From positions 6,861,749-6,925,748 of the forward strand of contig OU744720.1 of the NCBI GenBank assembly GCA_916613615.1: a stretch of DNA of 64,000 nt. Direction: 5' to 3'. The position numbers and the translations under genes were made by a program. This stretch comes from Steromphala cineraria (lineage: Eukaryota > Mollusca > Gastropoda > Trochida > Trochidae). The notes below the pieces were generated by a model. That model searched no databases and was not told where the DNA came from. It saw nothing but the letters and a program-made list of their open reading frames with translations. Positions 1 to 35,770 of this stretch are shown here, piece by piece; the stretch's first letter is position 1; each line of letters opens with the position of its first letter.

Positions 1-256
1 GAATACTGTAAAATAAGCACTTTATATCAAAGTTGCTGTCCCCCATTTCCCAATTCCCTGTATTATATATTCAATATCGCACAAACGTGACGACTGTTTT
101 GACTAGTCCCTGTTAAACGTGTTGTACATTTTCAGTTGTTCCCTTTGCACCAATAATAAATACCAGGCATAAGCACTACTACAACAAGTCTGAATTTAAC
201 TTTTTTACCCATAAAAGTTACTGGTTTTTAACTGGGGATAGGGTTAAAATAATATT

Positions 257-377
257 TCACCAACACAGTATCCAAGAAAACCAATAAAAGGTTTTACAGA
301 GTTGCAGGGGTGAGTTATTTTAGCACAAATTATCAAGTCAGGCAGCAGCTACACAACTACAACCCGTGCCTTCGTGC
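257..377 (-). ncRNA. H/ACA snoRNA-like unit B, paralogue of unit A
   Basis: On the minus strand, 377-323 repeats the 5' hairpin of unit A with the same outer stem and identical pocket strands (GGCACG and TGACTTGATAA). Its apical stem is different but still paired. AAAATA, a fit to ANANNA, follows. The second hairpin (TCACC/GGTGA outer stem, AAAACC/GGTTTT apical stem) keeps GCAACTCTG and GATACT in the pocket although the apical stem is completely different. Conservation of pocket strands with compensated stems is what a guide RNA would show. No canonical ACA box is seen. A fragment of the same 5' arm recurs at 413-436. Confidence 0.45.
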
Positions 378-780
378 ACATTCAAATAATTATATAACAA
401 TCATATTTCTTCAACCCGTGCCCTCTTGCACATTCAATTACAAGGTCAATGATAATTTCTTAAGTGTACAGCTATGCTTTTATGTGTAAAGGGCTACCGT
501 TTCCATCTATGAAAAGCAAGAGGGTAAATGCGATCTGTTTGGGGAATATATATATATCTTGTTGAACAGAGTGGGCCCTACACATTTTTTAAATACAAAT
601 TCACAATAGACATATGATTTCTAATTTGATAAGATTAGTGAAGAAATATCAATTTCTACTCAATGACTACACACTGAAAAACCAGTAAAGCTTATTCAGT
701 TCAACAACTGTACTAACATTTAGATACGATAAACATGATTTAGACCAATTCTGAAAATCTTGATACTAGACTTTAATGAA

Positions 781-900
781 CCACCCAAATGAGTATCTAC
801 ACTAGCCATTTTGCTAGGCAGAGTTGCAATAGTGGAATTCATATTGCACAAATTATCAAGTCAGGCTGCAGTCAAACAACTGCAACCCGTGCCTTCGTGC
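781..900 (-). ncRNA. H/ACA snoRNA-like unit A in RPL11 intron
   Basis: On the minus strand, 900-846 folds into a hairpin with outer stem GCACGAA/TTTGTGC, a pocket (GGCACG and TGACTTGATAA) and a 9-bp apical stem GGTTGCAGT/ACTGCAGCC. It is followed by ATATGA at 844-839, which fits the hinge box ANANNA. A second hairpin follows at 835-781: outer stem CCACT/GGGTGG, apical CTAGC/GCTAG, pocket with GCAACTCTG and GATACT. This is the hairpin-hinge-hairpin plan of an H/ACA snoRNA, in the sense orientation of the host intron. A clear ACA box is not found at the expected 3' position, so the 3' end is uncertain. Confidence 0.5.
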
Positions 901-1111
901 ATGAAGCTAATAAAGCATTTCAACATTCTATTAAAATCTTTGAGATGCCCTATGAAAAAACAATGATTTAATCAAATATTACTTGGTTGTTTATCATTCA
1001 TAACATGTCCAGGGTTTAAGCCGCCTTCGTGAATCGAGCATGGCTATTGTCATGTCAATTCAAGGTGTCCAACTCAAAATTACTAATAACATGGCAAATA
1101 GATCAAGTTCA

Positions 1112-3044
<1,933 letters not shown>

Positions 3045-3071
3045 GTTGTGTTGATAGAAAAGGAAGTGGTC
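3045..3071 (-). promoter_or_regulatory. RPL11: 5' UTR and TOP-like start of RPL11
   Basis: Read on the minus strand, the bases before the RPL11 ATG (3044) contain CTTCCTTTTCTATCAACACAAC. The run CCTTTTC is a typical 5' terminal oligopyrimidine tract, the mTOR/LARP1-responsive signal of ribosomal protein mRNAs. The start would lie near 3062-3068. Known for the gene class; the exact transcription start is inferred. Confidence 0.6.
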
Positions 3072-3349
3072 AGGGCTGACAGGAAGTTATGGAATATCAT
3101 GATTCTGTAAATATTAATCTAACAATTAATTAGATCTGCTGGATATTATTTAACACGGCGTCTCACAATTAATCTCATGAATGCATCTTAACGGAAAAGA
3201 ATTAACTACTTTATCAACTTCCGTCGGTCCGCAGTAGAAGTTTACGTCACGTGACTAATGGCCGCTTCCTTCACGACGAGCGAACACAAACAATCTCCGT
3301 AGGATCCGAACATTATTTACCGTTTTCTGCTCGAAGGTATTGCAACAAA
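3066..3349. promoter_or_regulatory. Divergent RPL11/DRC1 promoter
   Basis: The RPL11 start codon (3044, minus) and the DRC1 start codon (3350, plus) are 306 bp apart and point away from each other, so both genes must start within this stretch. It holds a perfect 10-bp palindromic E-box, GTCACGTGAC, at 3246-3255. I looked for an RFX X-box, expected for ciliary genes, and did not find a convincing one. An in-frame ATG at 3251 could extend DRC1 by 33 residues if transcription starts further upstream. Confidence 0.65.
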
Positions 3350-26467
<23,118 letters not shown>

Positions 26468-26787
26468 ACAGCCAGCCATCCGTCCGTCAACAATACACAA
26501 ATCTGAAGGAAATTTTATATATGAGTTATGTCTGATGATGAATTAAGAATCAAAACAATTCAAAATCTCATAGATACACATTGTCTTTTATGTATGAAGT
26601 ATGTCTGTTGGTAACTTATAAAATAACACATTCCAAAATCTCACATTAGTATATAAGAACTCTTTTGAGTTCTTTTAGCTCCGTCCATTGTGTCAACTTA
26701 ACATATATTTTAAGGGAACAATTGTACAGGTTGTGATGTCAATGTTTTTGTATATTATTTTCAGTATTATCTATTGCTTATGTACAA

Positions 26788-26793
26788 AATAAA
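26788..26793 (+). terminator. DRC1: Poly(A) signal of DRC1
   Basis: AATAAA lies 321 bp after the DRC1 stop codon. A second AATAAA at 26965-26970 is a possible alternative. The 3' UTR between has no other feature that I can name. Confidence 0.6.
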
Positions 26794-26995
26794 CTTAAAA
26801 TATACTGTACACATCTGCCTTCTATTTTCTTGTATTTATTCTCAAAACATAGTCTTTTGTATGTCCTGTAAACCCACAGAATTTTTTTTAGAGATCTCAG
26901 AGTGTAAGGAAGTACTCAATCGTCTCAATGCATTTCAGTTCATCCATTTCAATCAAGAAATCAAAATAAAAGAAAGCAGAAAATAGTACCTTACA

Positions 26996-27359
26996 TTAAA
27001 GGGGCAGTAGCACGTTTTTAAGGGGAATATAAGGTGATGTCAGGAAAATGAAAATAAATGGTTTCAATCTTAAGACAATGTATCTAAACTCAATAAAGCA
27101 GTAATAAATCAAAATTATTATGAAAAGTTAAGTCATGCAATTCCTTTTATTACCCAAAATGAATTAAAGGTGTTCACACAAAAATGGCTGCCAATGCATT
27201 TTATGTGAATCTTCATACTTTGTCCTCTCACTATGGATGATTGGCTTGTGTAATGAGATTTTTGACACTTTCAAAGTAATACATTTAGCATTAAGGTCCA
27301 ATTATCAGTGAAAAATTGAAAATATAAATTTGTCAAAAAACGTGCTACTGCCCCTTTAA
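26996..27359. mobile_element. MITE flanked by TTAA
   Basis: TTAA then AGGGGCAGTAGCACGTTTTT at the left; the inverse, AAAAAACGTGCTACTGCCCCT then TTAA, at the right. TTAA target sites are used by piggyBac and Kolobok transposases. No coding sequence. A diverged relative lies near 53090-53282. Confidence 0.75.
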
Positions 27360-27780
27360 ATACTCTTGAAGTAAGATGCCAATGTCAATTTTGCCGACTA
27401 CCTGAGGATATAAAACTACAGCTGATGCAATAAACACAACAACAATGGTATATTGGTATATAGAAGTATCGGTTAGTGAAATTATAGATATGCCCACAAA
27501 GGTTGCATCCTTCTATGAAGAAGTTGCCTTCAAATCATTAGTCTTGTACTCAAGAGAACAATCTTCAAAAACTTACCAGATCATTTCTTCCTTATGTCAT
27601 TACTGCCTCGGAAGAAATCCAAAACATATTAATAAACAAATAAATAAACACAAATGAGATAATGTCCACATCGCAAAACAGCCCTAATATTTCTTATAAG
27701 TTATAACTTTGATAGACAGAAATATGACGAAAATCAATTTGATAAAATGAAATAGATATTTGGCAGCCAATTCTCAAGTA

Positions 27781-28740
27781 CAGTGGAAACTGTCTAAACC
27801 GGCACCCATCGGGACCGAACTTTAATGCCGGTTTAGACAGTGTGCCGGATTAGACAGGCATGGTCTCTTTCTAACATGATTTTACACAGTACTCAACTTC
27901 TTCATGCTTGTGAAACAAAGTACTTAACATACATATTCTTTATTCAGTGCTAACATATAACATAGACAAATATAAAAACAATAAACTCAACATTTTGGTT
28001 GCATGAAGAAGTCTGACAGTTTTGTTTGTCTTCTTTGCTGAGATTTTTCCAAGGCAATGTTGATTGCTGTTGATTGCAGGTCTTGGAGGTAGGGAAGGAG
28101 TCTTTCCTCTTTGTTTGCGGCATAGTTTATCATTTTCGTGCACAAGGCTAGAAAGTCTACAAAATATCTGAAACAGTTTGCCGGGCAATTTGATATTTAA
28201 CAGCTAGGTCTTTTTGAGAAGGTCTAGGATAAGAGTCATAATCTTTGATAACCTAAACCTTTTTAGCAAGTGTTAACTCCAAACGAGCCCGCTTAGCTGG
28301 TCTAGCCATTGTGAAACACAAACTTACTAATGAATCAATGAACAAAAACATATTTATTTAGATGTGCACTGATTCATGTCACTCACTTGAAAGAGTCAAG
28401 GCAGTCACAGCTACATGAGCTTGTCAAAAGAGGATTAATTAATTAAGCAATGTGTATAATGAACACAATAGGGACTGCTCATATTAGCTGTGCCTTGACT
28501 GCCTTGGGCTATTGTTGACCTATTTGAGTTCATCACATCTGTGCCGGATTACACAGTGTTAATTACACGTAAACTGCTTGTTGGGACTGAAAGTAGTGCC
28601 GGAATACGAAATAGACAGGATCCGGATTACACAGTTATTAAATAATGATAATACTGTAGTAAAATATCGGGACCAAAAGTTGATGCCAGTGTAGACAGGA
28701 TGCCGGATTAGACAGGTGCCGGTTTTGGCAGTTTCCACTG
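27781..28740 (-). mobile_element. Degenerate pogo/Tigger-like transposon
   Basis: The terminal inverted repeats (CAGTGGAAACTGTCTAAACC and inverse) are flanked by TA at 27779-27780 and 28741-28742, as for Tc1/mariner-pogo elements. On the minus strand from 28309 a frame reads MARPAKRARLELTLAKKV then a stop, followed by a helix-turn-helix-like stretch (QKDLAVKYQIARQTVSDIL) and another stop. This resembles the start of a CENP-B-type pogo transposase. It is inactive, with stops and most of the catalytic region missing. Confidence 0.7.
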
Positions 28741-28742
28741 TA

Positions 28743-30211
28743 GTCGTCAATAATGTAGTCACAAAAAATTAGTAAACTAGACATATATATATAACATGTG
28801 CATGTCGCTTAACATCAGGACATCTCTCTAGCGTATGTAAACATGTTTCAAGTGACAGAAAACTATTTTTTTTGCCCACAGAAATGCATCTTTTTTCTTA
28901 ACAGGCTCCTGAACAGTATCTCTTCTTTTATAAATTGGTCATATTTTTTTATTTTGACAAAACCATGCTATGAAAATCTTGTCAAGGATACCATAATTTC
29001 AATCCAATACATTTTAGGAATGCAACTCTACTGATTTCTGTTTTGTCATCAACATGTGCACATAGCAAATGTAAAGAGACTCTAGTTTTCTTAAAGGTTA
29101 CAGTTCAAATGTTCAGTTTGAAACCACGCCAATGTTTGCAGAATTATCTTTTATTGCAGCCGGGATTAAGTATTTCCAGCCTAAGAAAGGCTGCACTTAT
29201 GACAAGGTATACACAAGGAATAATTGTTGAGGAGTTGAGTAATCTCTGTATGAATGTTTGCAAGTTATGGGGACATGGAAAGACAAGAAGGCTCGCGGTG
29301 CTCTTGTGACAGCTTCTATACTGCGATCGAACCAGGAGAATGATTGACAGCTATGACCTGGGTCAGCACCATATGAGTATTCACGACTGTGAATGTAACC
29401 CGACACAGAAGCTTATTGGTAACTCTCTTCGCCTCATCTTCTGTTTCCATTTGGATAAAATATGTTGATGTTTTAAATCGATTATGACCAGCAAAGAATA
29501 CCACAAGGGCATTCTGCCTACAGTTATTTGACATAGTTCAGTTCCCACAATGATATTAATATGCCTCAATAGCAAGTGGATGAAACGTTCTTAAGTTCTT
29601 TCAAACCTTAAAATGCTTTAAACCATATGAATTCTTTCAAGGGTGTCGATATAGTTTTGAACAAATATTTATTTTCTATACAACATAATCGATATTTCCC
29701 TGTCCATATTGTCATTTTTTATGAAAATGATAAATAAATACTCTTGTATCTTTGTCAATATCAAAGATATCTCCCCCATTGAAAGCAATACATAAGCCCT
29801 TTTTAGAAGTGTTTCTATTCACGAGAGTTCATTTTAGTTATTTTATAACAAATACTACATGTACGACATATTACCTTCGTATATATACATACATGTCCAT
29901 ATCTGCATGTTTTGCAACATCTTCAATGAATTATGATACCAAAATATTCTCATTGTCACATTCTGTGAATAATGAGTAATTAAACCTACTTCTGATCATA
30001 TTTCCTGTGTGTCTGAAAGTGTTAGTATCTTCCCCCATGATGGTTTATTTCTGACCGGGAAGTATATAAAATTTATTACAAAGTTCATTTTCCACGACCT
30101 TTCCTCACATGTTCAGACAAGCGACAATAAGGGGGAACTCGGCTCAGTGAAATCTCAGGATCAAGTAAGTGGCAACATTTTGTCCAACGTTCATCTAAGT
30201 TAATGCCTGAG
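28743..30211. other. Intergenic, nothing recognised
   Basis: AT-rich sequence with only short open frames on both strands. I see no splice-supported exon, RNA gene or clear repeat. Confidence 0.5.
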
Positions 30212-31457
30212 TTACACCAAGGTCGTTCTCACTACGTCCTACTCCGTCCAAAATTAAAAGCAAAACGGCCTCGGACGGGATGGAAACGAGTAACGATTGT
30301 TTATATTTTATCCAAATGTGACGCCAGTTCGTTCATACACAGTTCTCAGCACGTTCATCTAGTCTTTATCCCGTACTCAGGCAGTTTCTAACACGTTTAG
30401 ATCGGATAGTATTGCCTGTTTCAGGACGTCTTCAACCAGTTCAATTCCGTTCTTAGACAGTTAATATCCGATCTAAACTAGACCAATCTCGTTCTTGATA
30501 CGCACAATTCCGTCCTAGCTGCGACCAACTCGTTTTAAGACAGTTCTTTTCGTTTTCACTACGTCCTGATTCTGTTCTCAGTGCGTCCTAATTCCAGTTC
30601 TGGCCCGTTTTCAATAAAAACCCAGCACGTCCTTGCCCGTTCTCATTAGCGTTCTCAATTTCAAGGCGAAAACAGCATGCCTCCAAAGAAGAAGTATGGT
30701 CGGAGGAAGGTTGTTCACAGGAAATCAAATACCAGATCCACTAGCCCTGTAGAAGCCATAGTGGCCGAGGCAAACAACACTTCACATTGTTTCTCTGCTT
30801 CCATCACAAACTGTAGGAAACCCTTATTCATCATGCTGAGAGCTTCATGTAACTTGCTTCATGTTTCTCTTATCACTTCTGTATCCCGAATGATAAAATT
30901 ATCATTTTTACTTGTGTATTTATACCCGTCCTTACATACCGAATAAGAACTGTGTGAGAATTTTGCAAACGTACTAAGAACGAGTAGAATGCAATCAGGA
31001 CCGTATTAGAACTTTTATGACTGTATAAGAACGTACTACACACTGATTCAGAACATTTTTAATATTTTACACTTATAAGGACGTACGAACAACTGACTAT
31101 GGTCGTACTGAGAACGAGTTACACTGAGGCTGAGGACGGAATGGACGGGGTGGAAACTGTGCACAAACGTATTGCAATCGATTCCCGACTGTTCTACGTT
31201 CTTACTCGTCCTTAGACAGATCGAAGTACGGCAGTTCCGTTGGCAGTACGTTTGTACTCAGTCCAATTTCAGGACGGGGAGAACGTTTAACATGTCAAAC
31301 GTTCTGGAGCACCTTCCCGTTTTTAGTACGTCCGAGCCAGTTCATAAAGTTCGTTGACAGTTGTCACAACGTCCATTTCGTCCTCGGACAGTTCTCAGAC
31401 AGTTTGAGCCCGTTCTGAGAAAAACCCAAGAACGTACTGAGAACGGGCTTGGTGTAA
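30212..31457. mobile_element. 1.25-kb TIR element with dense subterminal motifs
   Basis: Opens TTACACCAAGGTCGTTCTCA and closes with a matching inverse ending CTTGGTGTAA. Both flanks are packed with variants of GTTCTNAGNACGTCC in both orientations. Such subterminal motif clusters usually serve as transposase binding sites. The middle (30677-30946) has an 89-codon frame with a very basic start, MPPKKKYGRRKVVHRKS, lacking such motifs. The superfamily is not identified. Confidence 0.6.
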
Positions 31458-33299
31458 AGGGGGTATAAGGACTTTGAGCACCAATTTCTTATAAGAGAAA
31501 CAAAACTTAGCTGTTTTAAAAATAATATATATTGGGGGAATTGTTAATTATGATATTGTGAAATGCAGTCTATGGGTTAGACCAGACTCACATACTAATA
31601 ACGTCGTCAGACTTCCTGCCTGAATCGCTACTACTGAGTAACTTTCTTGTTCCACTGTTCTTGGTTTGGAAGAATGGAATTAGTCACATAACAACTTCCT
31701 ATTTTCACCTTCATTTTTCATTAGGATAAGGTAACATGTTTTTGAACAACAAAATATCCTTTTTTTAAATGCGAATATTCAAAAACTTCGAAACGTTATC
31801 AGAATTAAATTGTGTTTGCTAAACTGCTAAATTATGATTCTACCACATCATACGATTAGTCTACGTCAATACGATCAGTGTTAACGATTGTTTTGCGATC
31901 GCACTGGCCCTTTTCCATATACATGACTTAACCCGGCTCTTTCCAGATACATGTAAATTTCACTTTGCTTCAAACCATCTGTACAGAATATTGTGTTTTT
32001 TCTATGTGTTTCTATATTCTGTCTGCGGTGTGTATTTATACGTGTGTATCTATATTTACATAAAAAAACAATGTCCCTTATATTCCATATTATCACTGAA
32101 CTCCGGTTGTCATAATGTACACATCTTTTACAATAACCTAACTGATTTGATTTGCACCATGCGTTTGGCCTCCTTATTTGGTTCATTCCTATTTGCGATA
32201 ACAAACAAGATCAAGAAGACTTTTGCTGACAAACTGTGTAAGATTATTTGATTAATCTTCACCGTGATACTCCAGGACAAAGTCCAACCGTTATCTAAAG
32301 ATGGTGGACTGCTGATATAACTGATTGACTTACGTTTACGGGACATTGTACTTACGTTTTACATACGTCTGATTAAAGATGATATATAAAAACAATAAGA
32401 TAGACTAGTGTTACCGCTTAGAGACATATTTGAAATCCATAGGTGGTATGATCATAGTAATGAAGGTTTTGATGATATAAATATATATGTATAGATGACT
32501 CTTCCTCCTGCTGGGACCTCCCGCGTTACCTGCCAGGTGATAATTGCAATCAAGACGCGAATTGTCTTACATGAACTCATCTGACATGTCTACTGAAGCT
32601 TTATCTCACAGTAAGTGTTTCTAGCATTCATCTTCGTAATTAAAGTAATTGATATTTCTTATATAAGGTAACATTAAAATATGTTTAATTTGATAATAAC
32701 GAATATGATGTTTTTTAAAGGCAGGATATATGTAGTTTACATGCCAAAGGTCATGTAAGTCGTTATCGAGATATAAAGTACATCACTTCTAAAAACTGTC
32801 TTATGTCAACCAACTTAACTGAAATACAGTGATGTTATCTTATGTTGCTATGACGGTACAATAACAGAACCTGCATGCCCGAAAGCTTTATCTCTTTCAA
32901 TGGATACATGTCACAAAATAATAAAATAATGTTCACTGTCAAAGTATCGATTTGTTTACACCATGTTACTTGAAAACAAACGTCGTTATGAGAGAGTTAT
33001 CAAACCGTATGGAAGCATCGGCCTATAGGATAGGATTTACAGAATGCATGTATATACAATTGATATAACATTGCTCAGTCATATGCTTTTTTTGTCAGAT
33101 ATCAGTAGATTTCATTTCATGATAATTTAAATGTACACTGACTCATTCTAATCATTAACCTATTTCACATTAAAGAGGGTCTGCAACCAGAATTTTTTCA
33201 CTTCCAGAGTTTTATAACGAGGCCCCGAGAGAGTCGTAAATCAACGAAAAAGTTGTTGTAAATAAAATGAAAGTAGAAAATGGTTAAACCCTATATCCG
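31458..33299. other. Intergenic upstream of the LITAF-like gene
   Basis: No coding exon recognised. A somewhat GC-richer patch at 32500-32610 ends CTCACA followed by a good donor GTAAGTG (32611), so it could be a non-coding first exon for the gene at 33997. That is inference only. Confidence 0.4.
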
Positions 33300-33306
33300 T
33301 CCTGTC

Positions 33307-33442
33307 CACAAGCACTTGAGGCATGGGTATTTCTATATAGCCTACTGTATATTATATATATATAGTATATGGTTTTGCTCATATACTTAATATTATATCA
33401 TATATAGTATATGAAAAATACCCATGCCTCCAGTGCTTGTGC
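33307..33442. mobile_element. 136-bp MITE with 7-bp target duplication
   Basis: The inverted ends CACAAGCACTTGAGGCATGG and inverse surround a TA-rich core. TCCTGTC repeats directly on both sides (33300-33306 and 33443-33449). It forms a near-continuous hairpin. No coding content. Confidence 0.65.
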
Positions 33443-33973
33443 TCCTGTCGTTCATAAACTTTCTATTATACCAACTATCCTGCCATATAGTTTCCATTTC
33501 TACCTGCAATGTACCACAATTCACTTCTTTAGATTAATAAACAACAAGATCTAATTATTTTGTAATGTGACAAATGGAAGTTTACAAGATCGAGAGTTTT
33601 TGACGGCTCTATACATAGGATTGGAAAGCAGTAAAGCGAACCCCATTATATGCTTTAACTTCTAATTGATGATATATCTTACATATTATTTTGTTATCAA
33701 TCATTTAAATATATTAAAAAATTGCTATGAATAGAACTACGTGTAGAGAATAAGCATAAGTATTCTCAAAAACACATTGACATGTTTCCCCTATAACTTC
33801 AAAAATAACCCAAATAATTACCATAGAATTGTATTAATAAACGTAGTTTAAGTACTAAACAATTCTATCATATTAACACAACTTAAGGGGTATGTGGACT
33901 TTAAAACACCTAACTGATTTAACAACTGCCATTGTAGTATAAAACACTCCCCTTTGTCTCTTTGCTGACGAGG

Positions 33974-33981
33974 CCCCGCCC
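33974..33981 (+). promoter_or_regulatory. GC box before LITAF-like start codon
   Basis: CCCCGCCC lies 16 bp before the ATG at 33997, in an otherwise AT-rich region. It could be an Sp1/KLF-type promoter element. Functional use is inferred. Confidence 0.35.
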
Positions 33982-33996
33982 AACTACGCTAGCGTA

Positions 33997-35120
33997 ATGG
34001 CTGAAAGTCAACATCCGGGTCACGTGACCAAACCACCACTGGAAACTCCGGCTCAAGGTAATAAACTAGTTTTAAATAAATATAGTTTTATCTATTTCTT
34101 GACCCATCCTGTCTTTCGTCGGCTGTTATTTTTTTTATCATTTTGCATATTTTGTACACTTTTGTATCTTCTGAAACATAGTATAATAATTGTCAAATTG
34201 ATAATTGAATAAATTTCGAATTCTAGTTTCTGAGCATGCGATGAACATGACTATTTATAAGTAACTTAGCATTACACCAAAACGACTGTGATCTTCTCAA
34301 GCCTTTTCAGTGGGTTATTGCTAGATACAATGGCGGGTAGATAAATACTGAATGGAAGTGAAATCTTCAGTCGTACGTTGATATGGCTCTGACCCTCCAC
34401 TTTCTGCCTCCAGTTATTGTGACGCACCCAGCCCCTGGCGGAGTGAACCCCTACATAGACGGAGCGAGGGTGCGCTACCCCCGGACCTCCATACCCATCA
34501 CGTGTCAGTTCTGCCACGCCCAGGTTACGACCGTGGTAGAGGACAAGTGTGCCTGGGGATCCATCTGTCTTCTCATCCTTCTCTTCATCGTCTGGTGAGT
34601 TCAGAGACTAAACACACACTAAATTGGAGATAGGGAAAATGAGAGCGAGGGAAAGACCACGAGAGAGATTGAAGAGAGATAGAATGAGAGAGATAGAATG
34701 AGAAACAAGATGAGAGACAAGATTAGAGATAGGAGAGACAGAGAGCATGACCGAGAAACCGTAAGAGATACGCAGAGTATTTACGAGTATTTTAGTAACA
34801 TTAATGAATGGAAGACATAGGGTATGAGAAATGGGACGGGTCGGGAGTTAAATAGAGAGAATAAATAACCGAGAGAAAAAAGTGAGTGAGAGACATAAAG
34901 AGAATGGAACAGATAGGGAGAGGGTGAGAGAGAAAGATAGGAGAAACATGAGAAGGCGAGAGATTCGAATTTCGATAATGGTAGCAATGTATAATTTCTT
35001 ACATATTATTTTCTTCTTTTCAGTTTACCGATTGGCTTTTGTCTTTTCTTCCGAGGAAATTCAATCCGGAACATCCGCCATATTTGTCCCAACTGTAACA
35101 GTCACGTTGGCTCTGCCTGA
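33997..35120 (+). CDS. LITAF-domain protein, complete, 3 exons, 112 residues
   Basis: Members of the LITAF/CDIP1 family are monotopic membrane proteins of late endosomes and lysosomes that bind zinc. Exons 33997-34057, 34414-34594 and 35024-35120 join in phase (339 bp). The N-terminal half is Pro-rich (residues 1-48). The LITAF domain follows: zinc pair CQFC (51-54), a hydrophobic in-plane segment (about 67-90, WGSICLLILLFIVCLPIGFC) and the second pair HICPNCN (Cys102, Cys105), ending VGSA. All four zinc cysteines and the diagnostic HxCPxCN are present, and the length suits small family members. There is one palindromic E-box inside exon 1. Many invertebrates have several LITAF paralogues, so I give no symbol. 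Confidence 0.9.
34018..34029. promoter_or_regulatory. Palindromic E-box/CLEAR-like site in exon 1
   Basis: GGTCACGTGACC is a perfect 12-bp palindrome inside the coding part of exon 1. Its core, GTCACGTGAC, matches the CLEAR motif bound by TFEB/MITF factors at lysosomal genes. The gene encodes a probable lysosomal protein, so the match is suggestive. Confidence 0.45.
34620..34975 (+). repeat. Purine-rich GAGA low-complexity tract
   Basis: LITAF-like intron 2 is dominated by irregular GAGAGA/GATAGA/GAGAAAG runs on the plus strand. Open frames across it are artefacts of composition. Confidence 0.6.
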
Positions 35121-35195
35121 CCGGAAACCAACTGTAATTGTGCCGGAACCGATCAACCAAGGTCTAAGCCATCCGATGTACATGTACTTACAAAC

Positions 35196-35395
35196 AGTGA
35201 GGTTTATGTTCTTGAACCCTAGTGAGGTCAATGTTCTTGAACCCTAATGAGGTTTATGTTCTTGAACCCTAGTGAGGTTTATGTTCTTGAACCCTAGTGA
35301 GGTCAATGTTCTTGAACCCTAATGATGTCAATGTTCTTGAACTCTAATGAGGTTTATGTTCTTGAACCCTAGTGATGTTGACGTTATTGAACTCA
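35196..35395 (+). repeat. 25-bp minisatellite, 8 copies
   Basis: Unit AGTGAGGTTTATGTTCTTGA plus ACCCT, repeated eight times with small variants (GGTCAATG for GGTTTATG). It begins 76 bp after the LITAF-like stop codon and probably lies in that 3' UTR. Confidence 0.85.
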
Positions 35396-35559
35396 ATTGG
35401 CATGGCTCGATATTTATATTTAGTATTTTGTATAGGTACCTTTGACATTAACTAATTGAGTGATATTTCATTTGCATCAAATTGATTAACAAACTCATCA
35501 GTTATTTAAGGATCGGCTATTATACCAACTTATCATGAAAAACAATAATCATGACAAAA

Positions 35560-35770
35560 TAACTTCTTTGAGAGGCATTGTTTAACAGGCTACCCAATTG
35601 TATCAACTTTTTATCCATTTATGTATATATAACTCCCCATCATCATGTCCAGTATCATTTGATTGATAACGGTGTTCGTATATACACCGAAACGTCGCAT
35701 TTCATGCAATAAAGAAGTTGACTTTCCATAATAACTTGTTCTTCTTCTTGACAAAATAATGGCAACTAAG
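35560..35770 (+). repeat. Retroelement-like 3' tail, Penelope-like features possible
   Basis: Contains ACCGAAACGTCGCATTTCAT, AATAAA (35708-35713) and AACTTGTTCTTCTTCTT. A shorter copy with the same start and end but about 130-150 bp missing in the middle lies at 51690-51790, so it is dispersed. The stem GGTGT/ACACC followed by GAAAC recalls part of a hammerhead core, but the CUGAUGA half is not intact. The AATAAA could also serve the LITAF-like mRNA. Confidence 0.35.

Noticed and set aside
3066..3349. RFX X-box for DRC1
   Set aside because: No paired GTTNCC-type half-sites with the right spacing were seen.
29197..29534. Overlapping minus-strand frames of about 70 codons
   Set aside because: No homology recognised, no splice sites in a consistent order, no poly(A) signal arrangement; treated as chance.
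34882..35247. 121-codon frame over LITAF exon 3
   Set aside because: It starts in purine-rich intron sequence and reads exon 3 in another frame. The spliced frame ending HICPNCN...GSA is the LITAF one.
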